Source: Helicobacter equorum (GTDB lineage Bacteria > Campylobacterota > Campylobacteria > Campylobacterales > Helicobacteraceae). From it: DNA of 56,233 nt. The notes under the pieces were generated by a model that did no database searches, had not been told where the DNA came from, and was given only the letters and a program-made list of their open reading frames with translations. Both the position numbers and the translations under genes were made by a program. Location of the stretch: contig NZ_FZPO01000001.1 of the NCBI RefSeq assembly GCF_900198655.1, positions 1-56,233 on the forward strand, read 5' to 3'. This document shows, one piece after another, positions 35,967-45,358 of this stretch (position 1 is the first letter of the stretch; each line of letters begins with the position of its first letter).

Positions 35967-38900
35967 TTATAAAAATTTTCGTAATGTAGGTATATGATAA
36001 TACAAATGATACTTGCCTCTCATATACTGCACATAAGGTTTAAGCTCTTGTTTAGAAATACCATTCCCATACCCACCGCTTACGCACAAAAGCTCAAAGA
36101 TTCGCTTAAAACACCATTTTATATTGCGTGCATAAAATTCCTGTAAAACGACAAGATCTTGTGTATTATGATTGTGTGTTGTATCTTGCTTTTTACTTTC
36201 CTCGAGATACATGATAAAAAATTGCAAGATCCTTATCCAGCTTTCAAAAGATTTTCGTCTCTTGTTTGCATCCATCGCTCCTCGAGTTGTCGAAGTAGGC
36301 GAAAGAAAATAATAATACCACGGCACAAAACTTACATACACATTTTGTGCAAAAAGTATGCTTTGTGTGCAAAATGGCACATCTTCATACAATATACTCT
36401 CGATAAATCGCAAACGATGTTTGCATAAAAATGGTGCTCTATATACAAACATACATGCAGTCGTTACAAAACCTCTAGGATTATGTTGCATAAGTTCGGT
36501 TGGAATATACACTCTAGATTCGCGTATGCGTGAAAAAATCTTATAATCATGGACTATAGCCTCTGTAGATTCTTGTGCAACATAATGATTGTTATACACA
36601 CATATATCTACATCATTATGCTCAAAGTCTGTGATAATTATCTCTAAAGCATTGGGCGAAATATAATCATCAGAATCTACAAACATCACATAATCCACTA
36701 CTGGAATATTTAGAAGCTGTGTATACATCACATCTTGCAATGTAGCTTGCACTTCTTCTACCAAAGCACCGCCTCTGTCTAAAATATCAAGTGCTTTATT
36801 GCGGACACTAGCCTGACCATTGTTAAAAACCGCATCGACAAAAATAATCCTCTTATCTTTTGATTGATATGTAAGACATATTTCACGGCTAGAATCTGTG
36901 CTTGCGTCATTAACAAGCACAATCACAAAATTTTCATAGCTTTGAGCAATAATAGAATCTAAACATCGTATGAGATAGGACTCCACATTATACACAGGCA
37001 CGACTATTCCGATACATTGTTGCTTATTTTCTGACATAGGTTGCGTATGTTGTTTGCCTCCTAGCATTTCTTCCCATAAAGATGTGATGGCTTCCTTGCT
37101 AAAATATTCTTGCACTCTCTTTTTGGCATACAATCCAAATGTGCTCCGTAAATTCTCATCACACATAAGCTTGTGAAGTTTATGTGCATAATCTTGCACA
37201 TCATTATCCGCCACAAGATAGCCCGTGCGAGAATCCACGATAATATCACTAGGACCAGTAGCGACATCAAAGGCTATGGCAGCTAAGCCATATGATCCAG
37301 ATTCTATAAGCACCATACCAAAACCTTCATAATGACTACTCATCACATAAATACTTGCACTAAGATACATAGATTCTATATCTGTTGTAAAAGGACATAA
37401 AACAATGCCCTGTTCTAAATTTTTGGCTTGTATTTTGGCTTGTATTTGCTCTTTTATAGCACCATCACCAACGATATAAAGCTTCCACCCACTTGCACCA
37501 TCCATTTGTGATACTTGCTCCCAAATATCTATAAGACGCAAAAATCCCTTTTGATCACCATTATCCATTCTGCCTACACTTAGGACAATTTTTTGCGAAT
37601 AGTCCGTGCATTGTATGGGAGTTGTAGGAAGAAAATTAGGAATAACCTTGATATGCTTATGAAAAGAACGATATAGAGCAATTTCAGCATAAGAGAGCAA
37701 CACAAGTGTGTCAAAGTAATTGTTACGTTTATTATATCTTGTAAAATTCGTATGCAAAATCTTAATATACTTAGTGTTTTTATGCTTTAAAAATGGCGTA
37801 TATGTCCAATCATTAGCAATCACATAATCCACACGATGACACCACCACACACGCATACTTAGCACAAACTTAAAAATATTTTTGATATAGAATCTCTTAA
37901 GTGCATTTGTATCTTTGAGCCTCCCCTCACTTAGTGGATAAAAAAACCTAACACGCACCCTCTCATCTATCGTATAAGGTAAAACAGGGTTTGCTCGAAA
38001 AAAACTCACAATCTCCACGCTATGTCCTAATTGCACAAACAAATTGGCGAGATTCACCACCACGCGTTCGGCACCACCAATAATGCTAATATCACCAATA
38101 GTAAGCAAAATACTAGAATGTGTAGTAGGGGGAGTTTGAAAAATATTTTGTGAATTTCTACAATTTAGGTGTATAGACACTTTGGCACGACAAAACCCCA
38201 CAACAGCACCCAAAAAAATAAACAATACTTCTAAAATGTTGGGATACAAGACATCAAAAAAACCTTGTGTGCATATCCCTACAAGACATACAAAAGCCCA
38301 TAATGGCACAAAGTCTCTTGTGCTATCTTTGGCATTACTAGCTAATTGTTTATAACATGTATAAAAAACAAATCCCAAAAAAACCAAAATCGCTACAAAT
38401 CCTATGATTCCATAGCAAAATAACATACTCACAGCAAAGTTATGAGGGCTATTATATCCATTGTGTTTTGGATTATCAACAGACACATACATTCTATTTG
38501 CTTGTTTATCTGTATGCACTTCGTAGTATTGCCAGAGATATTCTCCTATTTGAAACACCCCCACAATGCGTGGTGTAAATGGCGAATCTAAAAATGCTTC
38601 AAAAGTAGATTTACTCATTGCTATGCGTGAAAGTGATGAGTGCTCCCAAAAAAACTCTGCCTCACCATTTTTAGTGCTTTGAGGATTACACGCAAAAAAC
38701 CCATTAAAGCACAACTTATCATATTTACCCATTTCCACAACAGGTGTCTGAATCACTTCCCAAAAATTATCAATCATATGTGCAAAATTATACCGATCAG
38801 GAAGCGTTTTTGTCTGCGTATAGATTCCACCCAAAGCCAAAACCCCAACAATAAAAACCAAAGGTAAAATCTTGCCCTTATGCCTATAACGCCACACCAC

Positions 38901-39611
38901 AAATGGCACAAACATCATCACAAGCGAGGCGACCAAAAAACTCCGCTCACCATTAGCAAACATAGCTCCTAATGTGAGGATAACCCCAAGCACACACAAT
39001 ATCTTTAAGACCTTATGCTTACAAGCTACCACCCCGCTAATACACAATGCCATAGGAGCCAAAAGCCAAATATTGTATGTAAAGACCGCCTTAAAACCAA
39101 ATGGCACACGATGAGTTCTAAAGTCATATCGCCAAAACTCTACCAAACTCGCAACAACATTTACCATACACAACAACCCAAAAATACCAAACAAAATTAA
39201 CACATTGCGTCGCTTCGCATAGCGGACATACAAAAACACTATCACAAATAACACAAGATACTTGATAATATGCGTATTTACAGATCCAAAAACCTTGCCA
39301 AAACTTCGAGGCATAATCTCATCAAAATAACTAAGAAGTCCCAAAACAATCACCACACCAAAGCTTATAAGTGGTATGCCTAATAAGCGCAAATCATCTC
39401 TCAACGCAAAACGCTTATAAGCAAAAATAATATACAAAAGTCCGCCTATTTGAAAAAATCCCTGTGTTTTAAAATTTACACCCAAATCAAGCCCAAAACC
39501 ATACAAGCAAAGCCCTATACCAAACAACACAAGCACAAATTCTTCATAATAACGAGACATAAAAGAAAAAACCTTATTTCTCACAATACTTTGCATTTTT
39601 TGCATACGCAT
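35967..39611 (-). CDS. Fusion protein: O-antigen ligase/polymerase + GT4 + GT2 glycosyltransferases
   Basis: A single open frame of 1214 residues with three distinct parts. Residues 1-475 form a polytopic membrane domain of the O-antigen ligase/Wzy type, with about ten helices, NGERSFLVA at 220-228 and the ligase-like SPHN at 388-391 in a periplasmic loop region. Residues 498-850 are a family 4 glycosyltransferase with IIGGAERV (510-517), LSVGRMDNGDQKG and the nucleotide-sugar motif SHYEGFGMVLIES (759-771). Residues 863-1100 and beyond are a family 2 glycosyltransferase with VPVYNVESYL (871-880), NDASTDSS and the metal-binding FVDSDDY (977-983), plus a helical tail. The linkers are short and polar. 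No frameshift is needed. The likely role is assembly and transfer of a surface glycan at the inner membrane. The acceptor and sugars are unknown. Confidence 0.88.
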   Translation of the reverse strand: MRMQKMQSIVRNKVFSFMSRYYEEFVLVLFGIGLCLYGFGLDLGVNFKTQGFFQIGGLLYIIFAYKRFALRDDLRLLGIPLISFGVVIVLGLLSYFDEIMPRSFGKVFGSVNTHIIKYLVLFVIVFLYVRYAKRRNVLILFGIFGLLCMVNVVASLVEFWRYDFRTHRVPFGFKAVFTYNIWLLAPMALCISGVVACKHKVLKILCVLGVILTLGAMFANGERSFLVASLVMMFVPFVVWRYRHKGKILPLVFIVGVLALGGIYTQTKTLPDRYNFAHMIDNFWEVIQTPVVEMGKYDKLCFNGFFACNPQSTKNGEAEFFWEHSSLSRIAMSKSTFEAFLDSPFTPRIVGVFQIGEYLWQYYEVHTDKQANRMYVSVDNPKHNGYNSPHNFAVSMLFCYGIIGFVAILVFLGFVFYTCYKQLASNAKDSTRDFVPLWAFVCLVGICTQGFFDVLYPNILEVLFIFLGAVVGFCRAKVSIHLNCRNSQNIFQTPPTTHSSILLTIGDISIIGGAERVVVNLANLFVQLGHSVEIVSFFRANPVLPYTIDERVRVRFFYPLSEGRLKDTNALKRFYIKNIFKFVLSMRVWWCHRVDYVIANDWTYTPFLKHKNTKYIKILHTNFTRYNKRNNYFDTLVLLSYAEIALYRSFHKHIKVIPNFLPTTPIQCTDYSQKIVLSVGRMDNGDQKGFLRLIDIWEQVSQMDGASGWKLYIVGDGAIKEQIQAKIQAKNLEQGIVLCPFTTDIESMYLSASIYVMSSHYEGFGMVLIESGSYGLAAIAFDVATGPSDIIVDSRTGYLVADNDVQDYAHKLHKLMCDENLRSTFGLYAKKRVQEYFSKEAITSLWEEMLGGKQHTQPMSENKQQCIGIVVPVYNVESYLIRCLDSIIAQSYENFVIVLVNDASTDSSREICLTYQSKDKRIIFVDAVFNNGQASVRNKALDILDRGGALVEEVQATLQDVMYTQLLNIPVVDYVMFVDSDDYISPNALEIIITDFEHNDVDICVYNNHYVAQESTEAIVHDYKIFSRIRESRVYIPTELMQHNPRGFVTTACMFVYRAPFLCKHRLRFIESILYEDVPFCTQSILFAQNVYVSFVPWYYYFLSPTSTTRGAMDANKRRKSFESWIRILQFFIMYLEESKKQDTTHNHNTQDLVVLQEFYARNIKWCFKRIFELLCVSGGYGNGISKQELKPYVQYMRGKYHLYYHIPTLRKFL

Positions 39612-39673
39612 AACTACCTCAAAACCAAAATTTAAAGCTAAAATTCTATCTAAAAAATCCTTAGGAGCATACT

Positions 39674-40117
39674 ATGCACTCTATCTTATTTGTTTGTTTA
39701 GGTAACATCTGCCGATCGCCACTTGCAGAGGGGATCGCGCGTGAAATGATTAAGCAAAAAAATCTCGCTATCAAAGTAGATTCTGCTGGGACAAGTGGGT
39801 GGCATATCGATGAAGCACCTTGTGAAGGATCGCGATTGGTAGCCAAAAAACACGGCTTTAGTATCGATGATTTACGTAGCAGACGCCTAAGCGTGTATGC
39901 TGATGATTGTTTTGATCTCATCATTGCTCTAGATTCTCAAAATTATCGCGACATTCTCGCACTAGGCTTTGATACATCAAAAGTTCGCAAGTTAGGGGAT
40001 TATGGATTGGGAGGTGCTGATGTACCCGATCCTTATACATACAAAGATATGGAAGGCTTTGAAGCGGTGTATGCGATGATAGCTAAAGGTGTGGGTAATA
40101 TTTTGACAAATATCTAA
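39674..40117 (+). CDS. Low-molecular-weight protein tyrosine phosphatase
   Basis: A 147-residue phosphatase with the active-site loop VCLGNICRSP (nucleophile C8, arginine R14) and the general-acid loop VPDPYTYKD near the C-terminus. Bacterial members include Wzb, which dephosphorylates polysaccharide co-polymerases, and arsenate reductases. It lies head to head with the ligase-glycosyltransferase fusion gene, so a role in surface polysaccharide control is conceivable, but no tyrosine kinase is visible in the window. TAGGAG precedes the ATG. Confidence 0.9.
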   Translation: MHSILFVCLGNICRSPLAEGIAREMIKQKNLAIKVDSAGTSGWHIDEAPCEGSRLVAKKHGFSIDDLRSRRLSVYADDCFDLIIALDSQNYRDILALGFDTSKVRKLGDYGLGGADVPDPYTYKDMEGFEAVYAMIAKGVGNILTNI

Positions 40118-40182
40118 GCCTCATTTAATCCACGCTGAAGTAAAATCGCCACCAAAAAAGCTAAATGTATTAAAGGGATATA

Positions 40183-42003
40183 ATGCAATTATTCTCACAT
40201 ATCAGAATAACAACACGCTGTATATATATAAATCTGTGCTTTCTTGCTTGTATGCATACGAGTTTGGCTCTAGGGTTTGGCTCTATGGGACAAGTTTCTA
40301 GCTCCATAGGCGGTGCAGGTGTAGCACTCAAAAACTCTGCGTGGGGTATCTACTACAATCCTGCACTTCTTGGTGCAGACAGACGCACCAAAATCGGTTA
40401 TAGCTTTGGCGCACAACTAAAAGAACAAAATATTTTAGAAATCGCAACCAATATCAGTGGATTATCAAAGATTGGTAGCACACTTGGTGATAAACTCTTA
40501 GGTGGTGCGGTGGCTGGTGGTGCAGTGAGTATCAATGGACAATCTGTGGGCGGGGTGTTTGGTGATACATTGCAAAACCTCTTTGGTGGATCAACAACGA
40601 TTGATTCAACTGCTATTAGTAAGCTTGGTAGTTCTATAGGACTCAGTAGCAGTACTTACAATGACTTAGAAGCACTTGGCACAGCTCTAAAGGGCAATAG
40701 TGATGCAGCAGGAAAACTCAAAAATGAACTTTTAGATGCCGCAAATAAGGCTGGTGCACCATCACTGCTCACTGGAATCTTATCAAGTATCGATCCAGGT
40801 AATATTGGCGAACTTCTAACTTCTATCAAAAGTGGCAATGTTAATTTTGAGGATATTATAAAAAACACAGGGGGAATCACTATACCAAAAGGTGCAGATT
40901 CAGATATGGATCAGCTCATTTCTGCGTTTGAAACAATGAAAAAGGCGATAGAAGGCAATGAAATAAGCATAACCTCACAAAATGGCTTAGTGCTACAAAT
41001 CGGTGGTAGGCAACCCACAAGAAAACTAGAAGCCGATGGCATAGGTGAAGTAAGCGTGCAAGAAAGCGATAATGGACGCGGTGCAGTGGCTATAGGTATC
41101 TTGCCCCAAGTTTTTGCAAGTATTTCCGCACAAATCGATCCAAATCATAGGCGATTAATCGTAGGTATCGGCTCTGGATGTGATCCTAAAACCGGTGCTA
41201 ACTGCACCTTTATAGAAGCGACACCTGGAGGGAATGGTGTGTCACTAAAAGTTTTGGGAACTGCTCAACCCCCTCCACCAAGTGGGCTTGATGACTACAA
41301 CAAGAGCTCTATCCTCACAGGCAACCATACACCCTATGGAGTTGTGTTAGGACTTGTAGAAATACCCATAGCCTATGGACATACTTTTTATACCCGCTCA
41401 GGTGATATCAATGTCGGGATTGCACCCAAATTTATCCTCGCTTCTGCCTATCGCTACAATACACCCATTAGCTTCACTGATCCAAAACTTGATGTCAAGT
41501 TTGATACAAATACAATCCAAATGACACAAACCTTTGGACTTGATTTAGGTGTGCTCTATACCCCTGCCTTTTTGCCTAATCTCAACATAGGCTTAGTCGC
41601 TAAGAATCTCAATGCGCCAAAAATCAATCTAAGTGGAAGTGATGGGTATGTGCGATTGACCCAACAAGTGCGCGCAGGTGTAAGCTATGAAATGCTAAAC
41701 TTCCTAACTCTAGCGCTTGATGTGGATGTATTGCCTAATGACACGCTCTCAATCGTAAATCCAAAAAGCCAAATGCTTGGCGGTGGTATCCTCGCGGATT
41801 TTGCATTTATTGATTTTCGTATCGGTGCTATGCGTGATCTCTATAGCAAGGCAGGAGAAGGCACGATCCTTACAACGGGTGTGAATCTCTTTGGATTCCT
41901 TGATGTGAGCGTGCAATATGGACTAGGCAAAAATGTTACACTCTATGGCTTTAATGTTTCAAACTATATGGCATTTCGTGTGGGTGGGCAGTTTAGCTTC
42001 TAA
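40183..42003 (+). CDS. TraF-like outer membrane beta-barrel protein
   Basis: A 606-residue exported protein. The first 30 residues include a signal peptide ending near SLALGFGS. The segment SSIGGAGVALKNSAWGIYYNPALLG (beginning about residue 40, quoted in part) is typical of the TraF_2 (conjugal transfer protein TraF) family, which is widespread in Campylobacterota without conjugation genes. A long glycine-, serine- and alanine-rich insert spans about residues 85-330. The C-terminal half has beta-barrel character and ends in phenylalanine (VGGQFSF). Function unknown. It is 3 bases upstream of the hypB frame, so the two may be cotranscribed. Confidence 0.7.
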   Translation: MQLFSHIRITTRCIYINLCFLACMHTSLALGFGSMGQVSSSIGGAGVALKNSAWGIYYNPALLGADRRTKIGYSFGAQLKEQNILEIATNISGLSKIGSTLGDKLLGGAVAGGAVSINGQSVGGVFGDTLQNLFGGSTTIDSTAISKLGSSIGLSSSTYNDLEALGTALKGNSDAAGKLKNELLDAANKAGAPSLLTGILSSIDPGNIGELLTSIKSGNVNFEDIIKNTGGITIPKGADSDMDQLISAFETMKKAIEGNEISITSQNGLVLQIGGRQPTRKLEADGIGEVSVQESDNGRGAVAIGILPQVFASISAQIDPNHRRLIVGIGSGCDPKTGANCTFIEATPGGNGVSLKVLGTAQPPPPSGLDDYNKSSILTGNHTPYGVVLGLVEIPIAYGHTFYTRSGDINVGIAPKFILASAYRYNTPISFTDPKLDVKFDTNTIQMTQTFGLDLGVLYTPAFLPNLNIGLVAKNLNAPKINLSGSDGYVRLTQQVRAGVSYEMLNFLTLALDVDVLPNDTLSIVNPKSQMLGGGILADFAFIDFRIGAMRDLYSKAGEGTILTTGVNLFGFLDVSVQYGLGKNVTLYGFNVSNYMAFRVGGQFSF

Positions 42004-42021
42004 ATTATGAAAGGAAACCCT

Positions 42022-42738
42022 ATGCAACAATCTTTAGAATCTAACCCTACACTTAACCCAAAAAGTGTCGCGGTAGCTAAACGCATACTCTCAGCAAATG
42101 ACAAAAAAGCCAATGAATTACGAGAGTTTTATAAAGAGCATAATCTCTATGTGCTAAATTTTATGAGTTCTCCGGGTAGTGGCAAAACGACATTTTTAGA
42201 ATCCCTAAGTGCATGTGAGGATTTTAGATTCTGTGTGTTAGAGGGAGATTTGCAAACAAATCGCGATGCGCAACGCTTAGAGCAAAAAGGGGTGAGTGCC
42301 TATCAGATCACCACTGGCGAGGCGTGTCATCTCGAAGCAGTGATGGTAGAGCAAGGCTTAATAGAGCTTGCGAAGCGTTGTGATGTGCAGACATATGATT
42401 TTTTGGTAATCGAAAATGTAGGCAATCTCGTGTGTCCAGCAAGCTATGATTTAGGTGCAGCGCTTAATGTGGTCTTTCTCTCGACACCAGAGGGTGATGA
42501 TAAGATTCTCAAATATCCAAGTATGTTTTTGTGTGCGGATGTCGTAGTGGTTTCTAAAGCGGATTTGTGTGAGGTGTTTGGATTTAATATAGAGCGTGTG
42601 AGAGAGGATCTCGCACGATTAAAAAAAGATGTGCCACTCTTTTTACTTGATAGCCGAGATAGTGCAAGTGTAAGCACACTCAAGGACTTTTTTATCCAAT
42701 GCAAAAATAAGGGGCTATATAGTAAGCATATTTTTTGA
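42022..42738 (+). CDS. hypB: Hydrogenase/urease nickel incorporation GTPase HypB
   Basis: A SIMIBI-class GTPase that delivers nickel to the [NiFe] hydrogenase and, in urease-positive Helicobacter, helps urease. It shows the P-loop SSPGSGKTTFLE, EGDLQTNRDAQRL, the metal-site segment TTGEACHLE, and a VSKADL guanine-recognition motif. There is no histidine-rich nickel store at the N-terminus. I use the ATG at 42022, which is behind AAAGGA, rather than the ATG at 42007. HypC lies 0.8 kb away on the other strand, unlike the contiguous hypBCD of H. pylori. Confidence 0.94.
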   Translation: MQQSLESNPTLNPKSVAVAKRILSANDKKANELREFYKEHNLYVLNFMSSPGSGKTTFLESLSACEDFRFCVLEGDLQTNRDAQRLEQKGVSAYQITTGEACHLEAVMVEQGLIELAKRCDVQTYDFLVIENVGNLVCPASYDLGAALNVVFLSTPEGDDKILKYPSMFLCADVVVVSKADLCEVFGFNIERVREDLARLKKDVPLFLLDSRDSASVSTLKDFFIQCKNKGLYSKHIF

Positions 42739-42753
42739 TAGCTTAGCCTCTGT

Positions 42754-43497
42754 CTAAAACTTCTTAAAGTGCGTGAGGCAAAAGAGAAATTTATAAACTT
42801 GCAACCCAAAACGCGAAATTTCACGCGTGATTTTTGTCAATCCTTTGGCTTTGATGTCAGCCCTATCAGTAATATCTGTTGATGTTTTATCTTCTGCTAA
42901 CAAATAGGGCATACTTACCAAAATCCAAACTTTATGAATATAAAACATATCCATATAATCATCTACAGGAAATACCCATTTTCGAGCATATGCAAGAAAT
43001 TTTTTTGCACCAGAAGGCGTGAGATAATATCCTTGCGCACCGGAGCAAATGTGTGTAGTTGAAACGATATGAGGCATACTTGTAGATTTATATGATTTGA
43101 GTGTGTATAGCGTCATAAGTCGCACATACTCATAATTACTTTGCATAATCTCCAACACGCCTTGTGCAAAATATTCACTAAAACATACATCATCTTCTAG
43201 AATAATACAAGGTTTATCTTCTTGCACACATTTGTGCCAAAGTGTATAATGCGATGCAAAACACGCCAATTCACCCTCGCTAAGCACCTTGCCTCGTAGC
43301 AATATACACAAGCGATGATTGTAGTGCTTTTCAAATCGTTTATGTTCTTTGGCTTTTGCATCGATTGCCTCAAAAAATTCAAACTCTAACACCTCACGCA
43401 AATGAGGATGAGTAGCTAGCAATGTAGCTATTCTTGAATGCATTGCCCTATAGCGATCCTTGGATCGTTTGAGATTGATGATGAAAATTTTTAGCAT
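42754..43497 (-). CDS. Glycosyltransferase family 25 (LPS galactosyltransferase-like)
   Basis: A cytoplasmic glycosyltransferase of 247 residues of the LgtB/Lex-type beta-1,4-galactosyltransferase family. It begins with the family signature KIFIINLKRSKDRYRAM, then LSEGELACFASHYTLWHKC, CIILEDDVCF (the DxD-like catalytic acidic pair) and a GAQGYYLTPSGAKKFL segment. It likely adds a sugar to LPS. The ATG at 43495-43497 follows AGAGAG; a GTG at 43521 directly after the hypC stop is the alternative. It sits between hypB and hypC, converging on hypB. Confidence 0.88.
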   Translation of the reverse strand: MLKIFIINLKRSKDRYRAMHSRIATLLATHPHLREVLEFEFFEAIDAKAKEHKRFEKHYNHRLCILLRGKVLSEGELACFASHYTLWHKCVQEDKPCIILEDDVCFSEYFAQGVLEIMQSNYEYVRLMTLYTLKSYKSTSMPHIVSTTHICSGAQGYYLTPSGAKKFLAYARKWVFPVDDYMDMFYIHKVWILVSMPYLLAEDKTSTDITDRADIKAKGLTKITREISRFGLQVYKFLFCLTHFKKF

Positions 43498-43521
43498 ATA
43501 CTCTCTTATTGTGAATTTCAC

Positions 43522-43785
43522 TTAGCGGTTAGCTTCTTGTAATTCTCGCTCTTCTTCTTGCATAGATTCTATAATCTCTTCATAAAGCTTGAGACTTTCA
43601 TATGCGGCTTGTTCATCTATTTTGTTCATCACAAAGCCAATATGCAACAACACCCAATCTCCAACCGCTAATTCTCCATCAAACAAATCCAATCGTGCCT
43701 CACGCTTGACACCTAGTGTATCGACCATAGCGACATTAGCAACTCTATCTATTGAATCTACTTTAGAAGGTATAGCAAGACACAT
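43522..43785 (-). CDS. hypC: Hydrogenase assembly chaperone HypC
   Basis: An 87-residue chaperone that binds HypD and the hydrogenase large subunit during assembly of the Fe(CN)2CO group. It starts with the essential MCLAIPSKV (cysteine at residue 2) and contains GDWVLLHIGFVMNKID, both family marks. The C-terminal 20 residues are acidic. It is followed immediately by the GT25 gene instead of hypD; hypD is not in the window. Confidence 0.94.
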   Translation of the reverse strand: MCLAIPSKVDSIDRVANVAMVDTLGVKREARLDLFDGELAVGDWVLLHIGFVMNKIDEQAAYESLKLYEEIIESMQEEERELQEANR

Positions 43786-43816
43786 TATGTATTCCTTGTA
43801 TCAAAAATAATGCTGG

Positions 43817-43822
43817 ATTCTA
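43817..43822 (-). promoter_or_regulatory. hypC: Candidate -10 box for hypC
   Basis: TAGAAT preceded by TTGTGT on the minus strand, about 32 bases before the hypC start. Confidence 0.4.
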
Positions 43823-43888
43823 ACACAACTTTATTTGATTTTTTGTAAACCTATATGAAAAGAAGAAAAGTTACAAAAATATATACAA

Positions 43889-43920
43889 GCAAATAGATTC
43901 ATCATAGTGAATCTATTTGC
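43889..43920 (-). terminator. Strong hairpin after the porin gene
   Basis: A perfect 13-bp stem (GCAAATAGATTCA and its complement) with the loop TCATAG lies 24 bases past the stop of the porin gene at 43944. On the minus strand it is followed by a U-rich stretch, so it is probably the porin terminator. The stem contains a near copy of the AGAWTCT word. Confidence 0.65.
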
Positions 43921-43943
43921 AAAAAGTCTAAAGCATAGACACA

Positions 43944-45230
43944 CTAAAATGTATGTGTTGCATAGAAAAATATATGGCTACGATCATCGGTGCGGTTTTC
44001 CTCCAATGGACTCCCTACACCTACACCAGCAAATGGATTATATCCTGCTTTTGTTGTATCACTAAACCACTCGATCTTGCCACCGACTTGAAAATCCTCG
44101 CGAATTTCATAGCCTAAATTTAGTGCTACACTCTGCTCTGCGCTTCGAAGAGAGTTCGTCCCTCGTGCTAATACTTGCCAATTATATGCGCCATAAGTTG
44201 CACCCACATACCCATAGCCTGTGAAAGCATCTTTGGCAACCATATCTGAAAGGCTTTGTCCTATATCATATGCTCCAGCTGTCCAAAAATCTACGACCGA
44301 AAGCACAGGGTTACCATAACGTCCGATAAGTTCATTAGCATTGCCAAAATTTTTGTAAATCCCTACACCAAAGTTGAAGGTATTCACATCAAAGTGTTGA
44401 TTAATCCAAAGTGTCGCTGAACTTGCATTAATCACGCCCCAATCACGCCCTGACATACCGCCATCAAAGCTACTCAATGCCTGCGGGAAAAGCGTGCGCA
44501 CACGAGTTAATGATCTAAAACCAAAAAGCTGAAAATCTGTATTTGTATCATATGTGAGACTAACGCCCGGTGCAATTACCTTGCTATCAACATAATATGA
44601 AAATACCGAGGTTTTAAATCCACCAAAGCTAAGATCAATCCCTGTAGCAAAAATATCTTTTTTTAGTCCATGCACACGATAAAAATCTAAAAACCATTGA
44701 TTGTACGCAAACGCTCTTCCATTAGACCAAAAACCCCATAGCTTAAATGCACCTGATTGGATATACCCTTCAGCACCTTGATTATATCCACTAAAGTACT
44801 CACCTACTTTGCCAGACTGATAACGACCTGCCTTGAGGTAAAGATGTGTGCTTTCATAGCTTAGGTAAGCATTTTGAATCATATAATTTTGCACTCTATT
44901 TTTATCCCAGCTATACCCAAAATATGAAGCCTGCACCGGAGAAGCATTAAAGCTATAACCATCATCTGCAAACCCTTGTGTAGAATCAAATACCAAACCT
45001 GCCAAACTTCCACCTAATCCAAATGCAAATCCAGATCCAAGGTCTGTCTTGAGATTGAGTTGAGAAAATAGCGTCGTGAAACTATCTGTAGGAGCTCTTC
45101 CTATAGCTACATTTGGCACACCATTATCAAAACCCCATTTTGTAAAAGTCTCTGCTGACCCACTTACCACATAATCAAAGGCTTGCGCACTCCCACATAC
45201 CAACACCAAACCAAACAAACTTTTTTTCAT
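43944..45230 (-). CDS. Opr/Hof-type outer membrane porin
   Basis: A predicted outer-membrane beta-barrel of 428 residues. The signal peptide MKKSLFGLVLVCGSAQA is followed by a long run of amphipathic strands and the terminal FFYATHTF, with aromatic last residue. Phrases such as LKAGRYQSGKVGEYFSGYNQG match the OprD/Hof family of Helicobacter. Substrate unknown. A GGAAGG ribosome site and a TATAAT promoter lie upstream and a strong hairpin lies downstream, so it is probably a single-gene unit. Confidence 0.8.
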   Translation of the reverse strand: MKKSLFGLVLVCGSAQAFDYVVSGSAETFTKWGFDNGVPNVAIGRAPTDSFTTLFSQLNLKTDLGSGFAFGLGGSLAGLVFDSTQGFADDGYSFNASPVQASYFGYSWDKNRVQNYMIQNAYLSYESTHLYLKAGRYQSGKVGEYFSGYNQGAEGYIQSGAFKLWGFWSNGRAFAYNQWFLDFYRVHGLKKDIFATGIDLSFGGFKTSVFSYYVDSKVIAPGVSLTYDTNTDFQLFGFRSLTRVRTLFPQALSSFDGGMSGRDWGVINASSATLWINQHFDVNTFNFGVGIYKNFGNANELIGRYGNPVLSVVDFWTAGAYDIGQSLSDMVAKDAFTGYGYVGATYGAYNWQVLARGTNSLRSAEQSVALNLGYEIREDFQVGGKIEWFSDTTKAGYNPFAGVGVGSPLEENRTDDRSHIFFYATHTF

Positions 45231-45279
45231 TCGTACCTTCCTCGCTGTGATCGTTGTTGTAAAAAATCACGGAAATTTC

Positions 45280-45285
45280 ATTATA
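45280..45285 (-). promoter_or_regulatory. Candidate -10 box for the porin gene
   Basis: TATAAT preceded by TATGT on the minus strand, about 50 bases before the porin ATG. This is a close consensus match. Confidence 0.5.
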
Positions 45286-45358
45286 ACATAAACCCTCGTG
45301 AAATGTAGATTCTGTTTGCGCAATAGGGATTTGTGTATATGGATCGATAGAAATTGCA

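Noticed and set aside
37417-37450. 12-bp tandem repeat in the GT4 domain (IQAKIQAK)
   Set aside because: Only two copies, in frame, and consistent with an ordinary helical segment.
40183-42003. TraF-like protein as evidence of a conjugative element
   Set aside because: No other transfer gene, relaxase, integrase or repeat boundary is visible; the family is common in chromosomes of Campylobacterota.
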